Positions 48,601-61,099 of a stretch of 64,000 bases of DNA are shown piece by piece. The position numbers and the translations under genes were made by a program. The stretch comes from Sipunculus nudus (taxonomy: Eukaryota; Annelida; Sipuncula; Golfingiida; Sipunculidae). Position 1 is the stretch's first letter, and the number at the start of each line of letters is the position of its first letter. Below the pieces are notes generated by a model. The model ran no database searches. It had not been told where the DNA came from and saw nothing but the letters and a program-made list of their open reading frames with translations. The stretch lies in assembly GCA_026874595.1 (NCBI GenBank), contig CM049306.1, positions 3,614,019 through 3,678,018 of the forward strand. Reading direction: 5' to 3'.

Positions 48601-49934
48601 AGACTCACCATAGGGCAGTTTGACAGGTATGATTGTGTACATTAAATATTGTTTTTCTTCTTCAGTGTGATGCAGCATGTGATTAAAATGGGAAAAGGGA
48701 AAAACCTACATTAAAAAGGCATTTATTAATGTTTTATTTTTTGCAAAATTTTGCGAGGGGGTACCCCCTAGCATATACTCTTCAAATATAAATATATTTA
48801 GATATAGATATTTTCACTAACATGTATGTTCTTACTTACATGAAGGTGTGTATTTATATGTAAGTAAACATATTGATCTATATGTACGCAGTAGTGGCTG
48901 ATCAGTGCTCAAAGTACAAGTTATGTGGGGAGTTACCAAGGTTTTTGTTCAAACAATAAGTTTTAACATGAATTCCTGACAAAGCATGTGTATTTTTTAA
49001 TGGCACAAAGAGTCCAAACTAGGTTTGAAGGAGTCCGAGACTGTGGCCTGAGATCATTAGGAATGTGGACCGATTTCATGTGGTCCTAGATGGCAAAGGT
49101 ACGCTGTGGGACCTCATATACACATCAATACACATGAATAGGGTCTGTGCCGTCTTGTATGTTGTGTGTAGCCGGTGTATAGGCCTACTCGTCACCGGCA
49201 TACCGGGGACTACTGTTGTGGTGTGTACGTGTATACACATATACCATATCTTAGTAGGTCAAACACATATGACAACACTAAACGCTGATACCTCTGTAGC
49301 TCTGGGCTCATTCTCGCGGGATATGCCAACTTGCTAGATTTCGGTGAATGCACCAGAATAATTTTTGTCGCAGTTCCCGTTTATAAATAAGTTTACAAAT
49401 AAAGCCGGGTAGGGGTAATATAGATCTAGCCAAAAATTCAAGCTTTTTAATCCAACTCAGTCTGAACCCTTAGTAATTGTTTTATTTTATAGTTGGCATT
49501 GTATATAAAAAAGGACTCAAAAGCTCATATTCTTAAGTCTTTTAACATTGACATAGGTCTTATGTACTTTGTAGAAAGCAACTTAAATATAAATTGTTCT
49601 CTGACTTACACGTTCATATATCATATGGCCTCTTTACTTTCGGAGAGGACTTTGTCATATATTCAATTTAAACACACACAAATATTTTCTTCCCATGGAC
49701 TCAGAGCCCATTACTGGCATTAGGCCTATTTAAAAAACATAGGCTTATTTATTTAAAAGCTTAAATTGCATGTATTTATTTCAAGGCATTAAATTTGAAA
49801 ACAAATTTCAATTATAAATCTCTTGGTTTTTATTTGGAACGAATCAACGTCGCCGGTCAAGGATTATGAGCGTCAAATGGATTTCCGTACAGTCGACACC
49901 TTATGGATTTAAATCCCGTAAAAAATTCCGCTTT
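45392..49934. other. intergenic DNA, no supported gene
   Basis: (TA)n at 45392-45445 and 45633-45678. Two related dispersed-repeat fragments (CAGGGTAGCCTG ... CAGGGCCCT) lie at about 45700-45772 and 48250-48316. Short TTTCGGAC/ATCGGACC-rich clusters lie at about 45845-45925 and 47775-47900, and a poly-C run at 47997-48008. Open frames such as 46144-46500 (+) are unrecognisable. Confidence 0.5.
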
Positions 49935-50016
49935 CGCAGCCTGCAGGACTCGAACCTGCGCGGGCATAGCCCATTGGATTTCGAGTCCAACGCCTTAACC
50001 ACTCGGCCAAGACTGC
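49935..50016 (-). tRNA. tRNA-Ser(CGA): tRNA-Ser (anticodon CGA)
   Basis: The - strand reads GCAGTCTTGGCCGAGTGGTT at the 5' end. The acceptor GCAGTCT pairs with AGGCTGC with one G-T wobble. The D arm/A box is TGGCCGAGTGG, the anticodon loop CTCGAAA between complementary TTGGA/TCCAA stems gives CGA, a long class II variable arm follows, and the B box is GGTTCGAGTCC. The length of 82 nt suits tRNA-Ser. There is no intron, and CCA is not encoded. A TTTTTT pol III terminator follows about 10 bases after the 3' end on the - strand. It looks functional. Confidence 0.95.
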
Positions 50017-50518
50017 ACACATGATATGTATACATGTGTATATATCAATAACGAAGTGTGTGTACCAGCATTTTTATGTGTATACTAGCTGATAAACCCG
50101 GTATACCGGGCTTATTACCGGGTTGGGGAGATATATTAATTGAGATGTGGAATGCTGGCTCATTTTTTATTCTAAAAGTTAACAGAAAGCATAGGTCATC
50201 ATTTGGAAACTGTTTCAAAAAGATAAGTATAAATATTTTTAACATTTATTTTGTGGTTCTGTCCTCGTGGTAAGAAATTAATACCTCGGTACATTTACCT
50301 TGAAGACCTGGACAGTGATGGTGTTTACATTGCGAACCGGAATGAGACGCGGGGGCAATCAGGTTTTCGATGATATTTGACTGGATTCTATCGTTCGACG
50401 TATCAAGATTAGGTTGATGTGAGGAACAGATGAAAGATTTATTAAATGTACCTTGCAAGGAAACTGTCCATGAAAAAAGAAACAGAAATATGCATACCTG
50501 GTAAGTAGCAGAAGCGGA
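50017..50518. other. unassigned DNA
   Basis: Nothing recognisable except short CCCGGTATACCGGG-type palindromic words at about 50097-50125. Confidence 0.45.
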
Positions 50519-50580
50519 CCCAACGGGATTCCATGCAGAGGGTCCGTATCCCATTTTCAGCCACCGCAACCTTTTTTTTT
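50519..50580. mobile_element. truncated copy of a small TIR element
   Basis: Starts CAGAAGCGGACCC and continues to a CCGCAACCTTTTTTTTT segment, matching in order the left end and interior of the complete element at 53676-53876. The right end is missing. Confidence 0.55.
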
Positions 50581-50641
50581 CATCGTATCATACAAATATT
50601 AAGGCTTGAAACCCCATGACACCACTCCTCCCCACCCCACC

Positions 50642-51300
50642 GTTAACATGGCACAAATCATAACTGCTGGACCTAGAATCTTCTAACTTGACTTCAAGGG
50701 AGGTCCATGAAAAATCTCCTAGGAAACCTTAAATTAGGTCTTTGTTACCCATATTCTCCAAGCTATGGGTCTTGAAAGTACCCCCAGAATAATAAAAAAT
50801 TTGATACAAAAACCTCAGTACCTTAATAACTACTGCCTTGACCACCATGATTTTTTGCATAAATATTGATCATGAATTGTTCTATAAGTTCCTGCACACT
50901 GGTGGCGCCACTTGTACTTTTTCTAATTTTTACGATTTTTTTTTCTCAATTTTTGATACCTTCAAAAAAGCTGTCATCTGTTAACAGGGCACAAATCGTA
51001 ACTGCTAGACCTGGAATCTTCTTACTTTACATCGAGGGAGGTCCATGAAATATCTTCATGGAAACCTGAAATTAGGTCTTTGTTACTCATATCCTTTGAG
51101 CTATGGGTCTTGAAACTACCCCCAAGAATAATAAAAAAATTGACACAAAAGCTTCAGGATCTGAATAATTTCTTCCTTGATCACCATTATTCTTTGCATG
51201 AATATTGATCATGGAGTGTTCCATCAGTTCCTGCAAACTGGTGGCGCCATGTGTATTTTTCTAATTTTAACGATTTTTTTCTCTATTTTTTATACCTTTT
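50642..51300. repeat. 339-bp tandem duplication, two copies
   Basis: Copies begin GTTAACA.GGCACAAATC near 50642 and 50981. They run in parallel through GGAGGTCCATGAAA, TTAGGTCTTTGTTAC, GCTATGGGTCTTGAAA and ACTGGTGGCGCCA, with moderate divergence. A weaker continuation with ACTGGTGGTGCCA at about 51370 suggests a partial third copy. No reading frame survives in both copies. Confidence 0.88.
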
Positions 51301-53675
51301 CTCAGGAGTGATTTGCTGTATTGACCTGAATTGGTGCATAGATCTTGGACTCCTCCATGTTTAACTCAACACTGGTGGTGCCATCTGCATGCCTACATGT
51401 GCTTTGGGTGAAAATTGCTCATATCTTCAAGATATTGGTCTGAAATATTGCATGTCAATTTGTCTTGACTCTTCATAAAATTCATGATTTTTTAGCACTC
51501 TTGCAGTCATTTTGCTCATTGTTCAACATTCCTTGAATTCAGCTGAGCGTCATGGTCCATGGGCCACTAGTTATCTTTTACTGACCAAGCACGTGGGTGA
51601 GAGCCTCGTTCAAATGTATATTATATGGCCCAACAGGCTCAAATCCCTCACTGAAAGCAAGGGTTATTCATATGAACAATATTGTAGGTTCAGATAATAT
51701 CGTGGGCTTAAAATTTCGTGGTTTTTGTACAAAATGCATATCATAGGGTATTTGAATTCGTGGATAGACAATGAAAATTTTAGGAAATTATGTTTATTAA
51801 TATCTCAGTCCATGTGCGCAAGGAAGACGAGACCGATGTACACAGGTAGTGCACAGGTGGTTCGGCTATGATGCTTATCACACGGTGCACCTGTACCGCG
51901 GTCAATCGGGTCAGTGTTGAAAAACAAGCTCCGCCCAACCCGAACCTAACAAAGTCTTTGTCAAAGAATTAATCAGCCGTGACCGACTCATGCCGGCCGA
52001 TACATCGGCTGTTGGTTGTAACACCCGATATATAAGTATTAGATGTGCCCGGAGTTGACACTTATGTACCGGTAAATATCAGCTTCAGTTCCCGCTATCG
52101 ATGCTCACACACCGTAGGTCTATAAATATCAACACTCTGAAATTCATTTATAAATACATATTTCAGGCAAATGAGACCCAGTATTTTGTGACATATTTTA
52201 TAACATTCTTGATAGTTTGAGTTTTAAAATACCTTTTTAGTAAGGACAGCATTAACAAAAATTGTCTGGTCATTACAGAGGAACACAGACATTTAAATTG
52301 GAAAAAAAAATGGTTCGGTCCATGAAAGTTTTATAAAAAATAAGTTAGCCTACTTTCTTATATTGTATTAATAAACTAAATGTAGCCTAAAGGTTATGTA
52401 TTACAAGAAAGTAGTTTGCTAAAACCAGCTAGAAGTCCTCTCGTTTATCTGCATCTGATGTACAATCATATGAACATTACACGGGTGAACCTCCAGTAAA
52501 CAAACAGCTAACAGATTTTTAAAAGTTAATAAAGGACAAGGTTTAACGATCCCGTGAGCTGGATTCACATCACGGATTAAGTGCATAGTCCTATCAGTTA
52601 AAACATAAAGCTTTGGGTACTTATAAAAAAAAGTTATCCTAAATATGTATGTCTGTGTGCCCGCGCTGAATATAACGGAAGTACTCATGCATGTAAGAAA
52701 ACAAGGGTGTCCAATTGTTGCATGCACTACTGAAACTTACGACGATAGAAGACCGAATTGCCCGAGGTGGATGTTGGTTGCGGTCTCAGTACCAAATTGA
52801 CCCATCGTTGATATATATGTATATTTTTTTCATTCAACCATTATTAAATAAGACATCTTGCGAATTTCGACATTTATATTCTTTTGAACTAGAGAAAAAA
52901 ATAATACTTCATATACCAAATTCAAGAATTCAGCTGATTTATAGAACAGATATCTCTTCAAACGCTGGAACGTACTTTCGTATATTTACATGCTATATTT
53001 AGCTATGCCATTCAGATAACCAATAAGCAGACCGCGCTAATAAGATAAATATATATTTACATATTTTATTAATCGAGTGAACATGCAGGGAGGATAATCG
53101 GGAAGAACTGGTCAATGTAACCGATTTGAAAGACATTCCTAGCTATCAACAGCTATCTGACACAAACAATTTGCCTTTTTTATCTTACCTGTGAGCGCTA
53201 AGATTGGCGAGGCGTACATCCGCGGTACCTTGTCCATCGATCGTCTTAAATCGATAAACACCTTTTTCCAGCAATGGCTGGATGGATTCTCTCTAACATT
53301 TCGATATATGTGTATGTGACAGAAGGGATATTTGTCTGCTTCTGTTAGCTTCATTGCCCCTTTATATATGGCTTAACTGTTCACAATGATTTTCGTTTAT
53401 ATAATATTGGCGGGTTGATTTTTTTCCGGGCAGAATATATGCAGTATGAAGTTTTATGATTTAAGTAACAGACTTTGTTCACGTCTAAGCAACGGAGGCG
53501 TATTTTGTACCGAGTATCGTCTGTTAGTTTATCTTTATCCACTGATCATAGGCACTCGTTCCCAGTATTAAAATATGGCTTAGCAACTGTAAACACATTG
53601 AGTATGGGCGATATACCAGTAATAAAAGAACAAGGTAATGAACTCAACCGCTAAGTGGTGCAAGACAACTTTTTG
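51301..53675. other. unassigned intergenic DNA
   Basis: No gene or strong repeat seen. Sequence around 51540-51580 (CATGGTCCATGGGCCACTAG) resembles a dispersed molluscan repeat end; this is impression only. Confidence 0.4.
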
Positions 53676-53876
53676 CAGAAGCGGATCCAGGGGGGGGGGG
53701 TCCAGGGGGTCCGGACCCCCCCTTTTTCACCCGAAGCAACCTTTTTTAAGGGGTTTTAGACGTAATTTTGCGGCCTGGACCCCCCATTTCCAGAAATGAT
53801 GACCTTTTTTTTTAGGAATTTCATTAGTCCTCCTAGGTTGGACCCCCCCTTTTTCAAAATCCTGGATCCGCCCCTG
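53676..53876. mobile_element. 201-bp TIR element (MITE) with TSD TTTTG
   Basis: Terminal inverted repeats CAGAAGCGGATCCAG (53676-53690) and CTGGATCCGCCCCTG (53862-53876). The interior has several GGACCCCCCCTTTTT segments in both orientations. It is flanked by a direct repeat TTTTG (53671-53675 and 53877-53881). No coding capacity, so non-autonomous. The TIR resembles widespread invertebrate elements beginning CAGGGGCGGATCCAG; the superfamily is not assigned. Confidence 0.8.
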
Positions 53877-54456
53877 TTTTGTTCAGGGAGAATTAACCGC
53901 TACACAAGCATGACCGCGCGCCTTTTTGTTGAAAACTTCTTTATTTACAAGATAAATCTTTCAAAAATAAAGGTTCTCCATAATAACCGTGACTTCCGGC
54001 ACGTTTATTCCAGCTGCGACACAGTCATTTGCCGTGTATACATTTACAAGTTGCGGAAATTGACGTCATCCCGGGCTGAATGTCTGTTTAAGTTAACAGA
54101 ACAGACGTTAATGGATACAAACCAAGTGACATTATGGTCCTGTTGTGTTTGCATGCCATGCTCACTGATTTCCAACTTCATTGACAATTTGACATCTGTT
54201 TGAATAGTGCGCCAAAAAGATATGTAGAATACGACAGGTATATCCGGTGAATATTTAACCTCTCATTCAGCCAATCACAGCAGCAAGCTCCAGTGGAAAC
54301 CCATTCACCTCAGGAAAACGTCAACTTCATCAACTAGTAATTGTATACAAGTCAATAGGACGGTGTCGCAGCCGAAACAAACATGCGAGAGACCTTGTAC
54401 TACAATTATTTGATGGTCCTCCAGATAAGCATTTTTCGTCAGGACTAGGAACCATA
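53877..54456. other. unassigned flank left of the BEL element
   Basis: No supported gene. This is the left half of the pre-insertion site; the right half resumes at 60942. Confidence 0.45.
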
Positions 54457-54461
54457 CAGAC

Positions 54462-55265
54462 TGTTGCGGCCAAACATTATTGATGGTTGTTTGTTGGTTA
54501 ATATATATCAAGATATTCATTTATACTTTGATTGTATTTTGTAGTTCTATTTTATTTGTGTTATGTAAAGAATTTTCCTTGTTTTATACCCATTTTTGTA
54601 AAGCATTGAAAAACATACGTTTAACATGGTATGGTCTTACTCTCTCCTGGCCTATACAGCTGGAGAGGGTATTAATTTCGGCCGGCAGGTCAGTCCTGCA
54701 TACTGCGTTGTACAGTAAAGCTAGTACAGCCATAGATGTTATGCTCCATGCTGATAATAAGATGTAGAGATCAAACAATTTTGGTAAGTTCATTTAGACT
54801 TTCTTAACATTTATTGACAGATTCAAGTGCAATTAATTGATATTTTGAAGTAAAAGAAAGGATTAATAAACAGAGCATACTGATGTATTTAGGCAGACTA
54901 GGAAACACTAAAGTTTTATGGTCTATATACTGTAGATACCCCTTGTATATGTAATATTGTCGTGTCTGCTAATGTTCACCAAATGAATTGTAATATGCGC
55001 AATATGCCTAGAAATATGAAACGGGTATTATATGTATTTTGGGAAAAAGGAGAGTGTAATAGATTTAATATCTTTCAGGAAACTTGTATAATTCACAGCT
55101 ATCACAGCTAGAAACCTTTATATATTTGTTTGCATTGTACTTATGATACTTTTCATGTTCATTCCAGTTAATCTGTAACAACCTCTTTACAAGGACAGTT
55201 AAACGGAATATAGCTAACTACTGACTTGTCACTGTTGTCAGTATTGACGAGTGAATGATCTTATA
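54462..55265 (+). repeat. BEL element 5' LTR
   Basis: Starts TGTTGCGGCCAAACATTATT and ends GAATGATCTTATA. Homology with the 3' copy begins and stops exactly at these points. The LTR does not end in the usual CA, but the matching CAGAC flanks support the boundary. Confidence 0.9.
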
Positions 55266-55290
55266 TTTTATTAACAAAATTTGATCAAGA

Positions 55291-57120
55291 ATGGCATCAA
55301 AGTCTAACATGGAGAAAAGTGAGACAAAAGAACAAAATGATGCAGAGAGCATGCAGGACTCAGTTACTGAATTTGACAGTTCAAGTCAAGTCTCCAGGGT
55401 TTCAAGTAAATCATCTGGTGTTGCCTCAGTCATGTTGAAAAAGGCAGAACTTTTGGCCAGGGCTCGAGCATTAGTGCAAAAACAGGCTTTGGAATTAGCA
55501 AAACTTAAACTTGAACAAGTGGAAGATAAACTGGACTTGCAAACAGAGCTAGAAGTTTCAGAACAGCAATCTAAAATATTACAACAATATGAAAAGAATG
55601 TTAGTTCACATTCTTCAAGCAGCCATGAGATTGTGTTTAACGAAGAGCGCTGTGTGACAACAGTGAATCTGGGCAGTCCACAGGAGATGGAGGTACAGCC
55701 ACAGGGTGAAACACACTATCAGAGGTCAGAGGTGTCTGTTGGTGCCATGCCAGTGCTGTGTTTACACATCCTCGTGACAAGATAAGGACTCTGATAGAAC
55801 TGGTGACTGTGTACTGTATGGTGATTTTACTGGCCCCTCTGCTGGGACAGGTATGCACAAGGGCGCTGTGTCAACGGTCAGGTCAAGACTTAATGTGCAT
55901 TCTCATATGTTTAGGCCAAGCAAACAAAATGTTAGTTTTGTTTATAGTAATGCATGTAATGTTGACCTGGGTATGCTAACAGGGTCAAATCCTATCAGAT
56001 CAGGGAATCATTCATGTGATTCACATGTCGGTATGATTCAGGCAGATAATCTGCGCATTAGCAACACTCCATTTGTGAATGCCGATAATGGTTCATTCGT
56101 GACCGAGGGAAGGTTTGCTAATGTAAATGTAGAAGGCATGATTAATTTAAACAAAGAGCCAGGGCCCAGTAGCCGTAAAGGTGCCACAGCTGCTTCAGGC
56201 CAGCAGGGTGATATCATTGCTTCTTATTACATCAGTTAAGGAAACCTGTAGTTGACATAAAGAAATTTAATGGTGACCCCTGAGAATACCATCAGTTTGT
56301 CAGGCAATTCAAGTCAAAAACTGTTGTAAACTGTGAAAGTTCAGATGAGCTCATGACGTTTTTAGAGCAGTTTACCAGTGGTGAGGCCAATAAAATTGGT
56401 ACAGCCACTTGGATGCTGATGTAGGTTATGCAGCGGTCTTAAGTGAACTTGAAGACCGCTATGGTAACAAGGAAGTTGATGCTAAAAGAGCCTTAGAATG
56501 GCCAACTATTAGCATTGATAAGCCCAAGGCTCTGGAAAGCTATGCTATCTTTCTCTGTCAGGGTGACAATGCAGTTAAAACATTGATGCAGTAAAGGCAT
56601 TAGAAAATCCTGACAACTTGAGAAAACTTGTGGGGAAATTACCTGTTTCCCTTCATGAAAGATGGCGTAGCTTGGTTGACAGAAAGCGTCGAACTGGTGC
56701 ATCCATTACGTTTAACCTATTGGCAAGCTTTGTGAAACCAGAAGCAAAAAAGGCTTACGATCCCGTATACGGGCGAGAAGCATTATCTTGGGGGAATAAG
56801 CAGAATCCAAAGGGAAAACCATTGAGTCAGCGCCAACCTTTTATACACAAACCAAAGGGAACTATCAGTTTTGCCACAGTTTCAAATGACAATTGCTCAG
56901 GTTCAGCAGGGGTCAAAGGTCATCAGCCATATAAGGACAATACTCCACAAAGAGGCAGAAGTGGTAATGAAAGGCCAAGCATATACTGTAATCATACTTC
57001 ACATTCGTTGTTTGATTGTGAAAAATTTGGTACTTTGCTCACAGGGAGAGGATTGAATTTCATAAGGGCAAAGGGCTATGTTTCGGATGTTTACGACAAG
57101 GTCATCCAAAAAGATCTTGC
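55291..57120 (+). pseudogene. BEL gag, degenerate
   Basis: An ATG at 55291 opens a 164-codon Ser/Gln/Leu-rich, coiled-coil-like N-terminus, which shifts frame near 55770. Continuing frames cover 55853-56239. A DUF1759-type segment (about 56240-56600) has a KFNGDP-like start broken by TGA at 56280 and a further shift near 56405. Downstream, 56618-57070 is followed by another shift. The zinc knuckle CX2CX4HX4C (57079-57120) is intact in its own frame and a second CX2C-type cluster follows. Confidence 0.85.
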
Positions 57121-57257
57121 AGAAACAAAGCTACATGTGGTAAATGTCAAGGTTCTCATCCCACAGTATTTCATTATGAGCCCAGCAAAGCTGAAACATC
57201 AGAAAGCAATACACCTCAAACTTCATCTTCAGTGCCACAGCAAAATGATCTTGTGGA

Positions 57258-57593
57258 GTGAATGCTGGTACTAGTGATACGGGAGCCGGGGATGCCACGA
57301 TGACAATCATCCCAGTGAAGGTGAGGCTTAAGAACTGTAGCAGGTCAGTGGACACCTGTGCCTTCTTAGACACCGGCAGCAATGTTTCATTCTGTACAAA
57401 GGAGCTCATTGATCAGTTAGGCGTATCCGGGAAAAGAATGGAGATCGCGGTGGACACTATGAGTGCATCCCACACCTGGGATACTTACATGGTAAAAGGG
57501 CTTGAAGTGAGCGATTTGCAAGCTGAAAGTGTCGTTGAACTCCCGGATGTGTATTCTAAAGAACCGATGCCTGTGTCAAAGGTTCAAATTTAA
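57258..57593 (+). pseudogene. BEL aspartic protease (DUF1758-like) fragment
   Basis: A 111-codon frame with the active-site motif FLDTGSNVSFC, then a stop near 57593. The C-terminal part of the same domain (ILIGNN ... GCPHATRTRLGWVV) resumes in the frame of 57641-58183, so a break separates the halves. Confidence 0.85.
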
Positions 57594-57640
57594 AAAAATG
57601 AAGACATCCACAAAAAGTTCCACACCTCCGGAATATATCC

Positions 57641-58960
57641 TTGCCGCAGACTAAGGCCAATATTGGAATTTTAATAGGCAATAATGTGCCTGATGCCTAC
57701 ACACCTCTAGAGGTAATTACAGGACCAAGCGGATGTCCACATGCCACCAGAACAAGGTTAGGTTGGGTTGTATGGAACGTAGTACGTTCAAATGTTGATA
57801 TACCAGCAACGGACAATAGGGCAGCAGTAAAGGCGATTGCAGACGTGCAGTCAATGAAGCAACTCGATCAGCTTGTGCGACAATCAGTCATCATGGATTT
57901 CCCTGAAAATCTCTCACATGAGAAAAAGGATCCGTCTCAGTCCGACAAGAAATTTCTTGACAAGGTCAATCAGACCATCCACTTGGTCAACGGACATTAT
58001 GAGGTATCATTACCTTTTACAGACAGCAGTCTACCAGTGATGCCAAACAACACAGGTCAGGCTCTTCAACGTTTAGGTCACTTGAAGAAACGATTGGTGA
58101 TAAGTGACAAATTCAAAGAGGAGTATCTAGAATTAATGAACAAGATCTTGCATACGAATTACGCTGAGATAGTGTTTTTTTAGGATTGGATGGATAGAAA
58201 CGATGGGCATGTATGGTATATCCCTCACCATGCTGTGTTTCATCCTCAGAAGAACAAACTTCGCATCTCCCTTAACCAGACCATACTGCCTGGTTCTGAC
58301 CTCACGAACAGTTTGATAGGGGTACAGATTCAGACAGGAGAAGATTGCTCTCATGAGTGACATTGAGCCAATGTTCTATCAAGTGAATGTACCCATGCTG
58401 GGTACGTGATTATCTGCGCTTCTTCTGGTGGCCAGGGGGTGACCTAGATGCTAAACCGACAGCATACAGGATGACATGCCATATATTTGGTTCTGTTTCG
58501 TCTGCAATTGTCACAACTGCAGCACTCCAAAAAGCAGCAACTGACAACAATGTATTTGATGCTGAGGTAACTCAATCCATCCTCAAAAACTTCCTTGTGG
58601 ACGACTATTTGAAATCCATTGACTCAGAGAAGAAAGCAGTCACTCATATACAGAATGTGAGTTCATTATGTAGCAATGGAGGTTTCAAGCTGACAAAATG
58701 GATAAGTAATCACAGGGATGTTATCTCCTCAGTCCCTGTAGAGGAGCGGGCCAAAGAAGTGAAGTCATAAGATTAAGTGAAGGATGACCTCCCTTGTGAG
58801 AGAGCTTTAGGTGTATACTGGAATGTTGAATCAGACAAGTTAAGTTTCAATATTCAGCTGCGAAACCAAGCACCAACAAAGAGGGGAATTCTGTCTATAG
58901 TCAGTTCAGTTTACGACCACCTGGGATTTGCTGCTCCCTTCGTATTGACTGCAAGTTGAT
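57641..58960 (+). pseudogene. BEL reverse transcriptase, broken
   Basis: Contains the pre-RT segment NGHYEVSLPF, then [18 protein letters not shown]. The block that normally follows KLR with the first catalytic Asp is missing. Next come a frameshifted IEPMFYQV (near 58360), DYLRFFWWPGGDL and YRMTCHIFGSVSSA, then FLVDDYLKS (58591-58617) where the family has YVDD, and finally GFKLTKWISN. At least three frame changes and stops (58182, 58768, 58957) split it. Confidence 0.87.
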
Positions 58961-59086
58961 CCTTCAAGACCTGTGCAGATTGGGTGTAGGATGGGATGAA
59001 TAGGTAACTGGGCACAAGCTGAAGGCCTTTACCGTGAGCAGATGCTATAAACCTCAGAACATTTGACCAGAAGTATCTTGTGAGGT

Positions 59087-59498
59087 TCACAATTTTGCAG
59101 ATGCCAGTGAGGCTGGGTATTGTGTAGCTTCATATGTTCGTTTGAAAGATGACAGTGGTTGGGTCCACTGCAGTTTGATTATGGGGAAATCTAGGGTCGC
59201 TCCACTGAAAAGGGTCACAATTCCTCGTACGGAGTTGACAGCAGCCATGGTGGCAGTAAGGTTGATCATCAAAGAGCTTGAATATCCTGATTCTGACACA
59301 TACTTTTGGACAGACAGCATGTCAGTCATTAAAGACATCAACAACGAAACTTCAAGATTCTGCACCTTTGTAGCAAATTGTATAGCCGTAATTCGGGAAG
59401 CATCAAATGTGCTGAATTGGAGATGCGTGGATTCGAAATCAAATCCTGCAGATGAAGCTTCAAGAGGTGTGTCCTTAAAGAAACTTCTTGAAGACTAG
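59087..59498 (+). pseudogene. BEL RNase H fragment
   Basis: Runs from FADASEAGYCVASYV through IPRTELTAA and FWTDSMSVI to NPADEASRG, the usual acidic-residue order of Pao-type RNase H. It is the best preserved domain (118 open codons from 59142) and ends at a TAG at 59496. Confidence 0.87.
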
Positions 59499-59591
59499 CG
59501 ATGGCTTAATGGACCAGATTTCCTCTGGAATTCTCAGTCTGAATGGCCAAATCAACATATATCAACTTCACTTTCAAGTGATGATCAAGAA

Positions 59592-60057
59592 GTGAAGACA
59601 ACTGTCAATGTGGCCATAGGTAACCATCGAAACAAAACCATGGATAGACTGATCAGTTACTTTTCAAGTTGGACCAGGCTTAAAAGGACTGTTGGGTGGA
59701 TCTTGAAGATGAAAGTCAATTTGCAGCAGTGGGTAAGGAAGAGAAAAGCCATCCAAATGGAACTGAAAGAAAAGGAGAGGAGCCCGATTCAGAAAGGAGA
59801 AAGAACATGGCAGAGGCTCAGTGGAAAGACTTCAAGACAAAAATGGCAGGAACCTGCAAGAAATATGTCAGTCGACGATATTGTTCTTGTGGCTGACAAC
59901 ACCCCTAGAACACATGGTCATTAGGTGGCGTAGTAGAAACTATCAAGGACAAGAAAGGTTTTGTAAGATCGGCAAGAGTTAAAGCAAAATCAGGATTATG
60001 GTATAGACAAGAGACCAAGCTTTGTCTTATTTTAGAATCTGAGATTGAAAGCAATTA
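59592..60057 (+). pseudogene. BEL integrase remnant with catalytic core deleted
   Basis: A short pre-integrase segment (ISYFSSWTRLKRTVGWILKMK) passes almost directly into the region normally found after the catalytic core: QKWQEPARNMSVDDIVLVAD, then VETIKDKKGFVRSARVK and TKLCLILE in a shifted frame. The H2C2 and DDE segments are absent, so a deletion of roughly 1 kb is inferred from family architecture. Confidence 0.78.
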
Positions 60058-60162
60058 GGAAACGGATTATTATTGAACAAGTGTATTATTTAGTGGTTTG
60101 GCCTATATTTTAGTGAATAGTAATTGTGTGATTATTAGTATTTCACAATTAGGGAACTGGAA

Positions 60163-60936
60163 TGTTTCGGCCAAACATTATTGGTTGTTGTTTGTTTGAT
60201 AATATATATCAAGATATTCATTTATACTTTGATTGTATTTTGTAGTTCTATTTTATTTGTGGTATGTAGAGAATTTTCCTTGTTTTATACCCATTTTGGT
60301 AAAGCATTGAAAAACATACGTTAAACATGGTATGGCCTTAATGTCTCCTGCCCTGTTCATCTGGAGAGGGTATTAAGTTTGGCCGGCAGGTCAGTCCTGC
60401 ATGCTGCGTGGTACAGTAAAGTACAACCCAAGATTTTATGCTCCATGCTGATAATAAGATGTAGAGATCAAACGATTTTGGTAAGTTCATTTAGACTTTC
60501 TTAACATTTATTGACAGATTCAAATGCAATTGATTGATATTTTGAAGTAAAAGAAAGGATTAAAAAACAGAGCATACTGATGTATTAGGCAGACTGGGAA
60601 ATACTGGGAAGTTTTATGGTCTATATACTGTAGATACCCCTTGTATATGTAATATTGTCGTGTCTGCTTATGTTCACTAAAATAAATGAATGGTAATATG
60701 CACAATAAGCCTAGAAATATGAAACGGATATTATATGTATTTTGGGAAAAAAGGAGAGTGTAATAGATTTAGTATCTTTCAGGAAACTTTTTATATTTGT
60801 TTGCATTGTACTTATGATTCTTTTCATGTTCGTTTCATCTAATCTGTAACAAAAGCTTTACAAGGACAATTTAATGGAATATAGCTAACTACTGACTTGT
60901 CACTGTTGTCAGCATTGACGAGTGAATGATCTTATA
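60163..60936 (+). repeat. BEL element 3' LTR
   Basis: Starts TGTTTCGGCCAAACATTATT and ends GAATGATCTTATA, followed by CAGAC. It is preceded by a purine-rich AGGGAACTGGAA that may be the polypurine tract. Compared with the 5' LTR it lacks a CACAGCTATCACAGCTAGAA-like stretch (around 55094) and has scattered substitutions. Confidence 0.9.
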
Positions 60937-61099
60937 CAGACCGTAATGCTGCCCTGCATCCCACCTTGTTAGGAGAGGTCCATGGCTAAAAACAGCATGC
61001 ATAGCAACAAACAGTGCTTTGCCTCAAATATCAACTCAAAACACCAGTCACCCTGCGCAGGCGTTCAACGCGGAAATAAAAACTCTGTAAGAATAGCCA

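Larger units (their letters stand above)
54457..60941 (+). mobile_element. decayed BEL/Pao LTR retrotransposon with 5-bp TSD
   Basis: The LTRs lie at 54462-55265 and 60163-60936, in direct orientation, flanked by the target duplication CAGAC (54457-54461 and 60937-60941). The internal 4.9 kb encodes, in BEL order on the + strand, Gag with a DUF1759-like region and CCHC knuckles, an aspartic protease with LDTGSN, reverse transcriptase, RNase H, and only the edges of integrase. Several frameshifts, stops and deletions disable it. Small differences between the LTRs (804 vs 774 bp) indicate an insertion that is not recent. I judge it non-autonomous and inactive as protein-coding DNA. Confidence 0.93.

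Noticed and set aside
55291-60057. BEL open reading frames considered as separate host genes
   Set aside because: They lie between matching LTRs with a target duplication and follow gag-protease-RT-RNase H order with multiple breaks.
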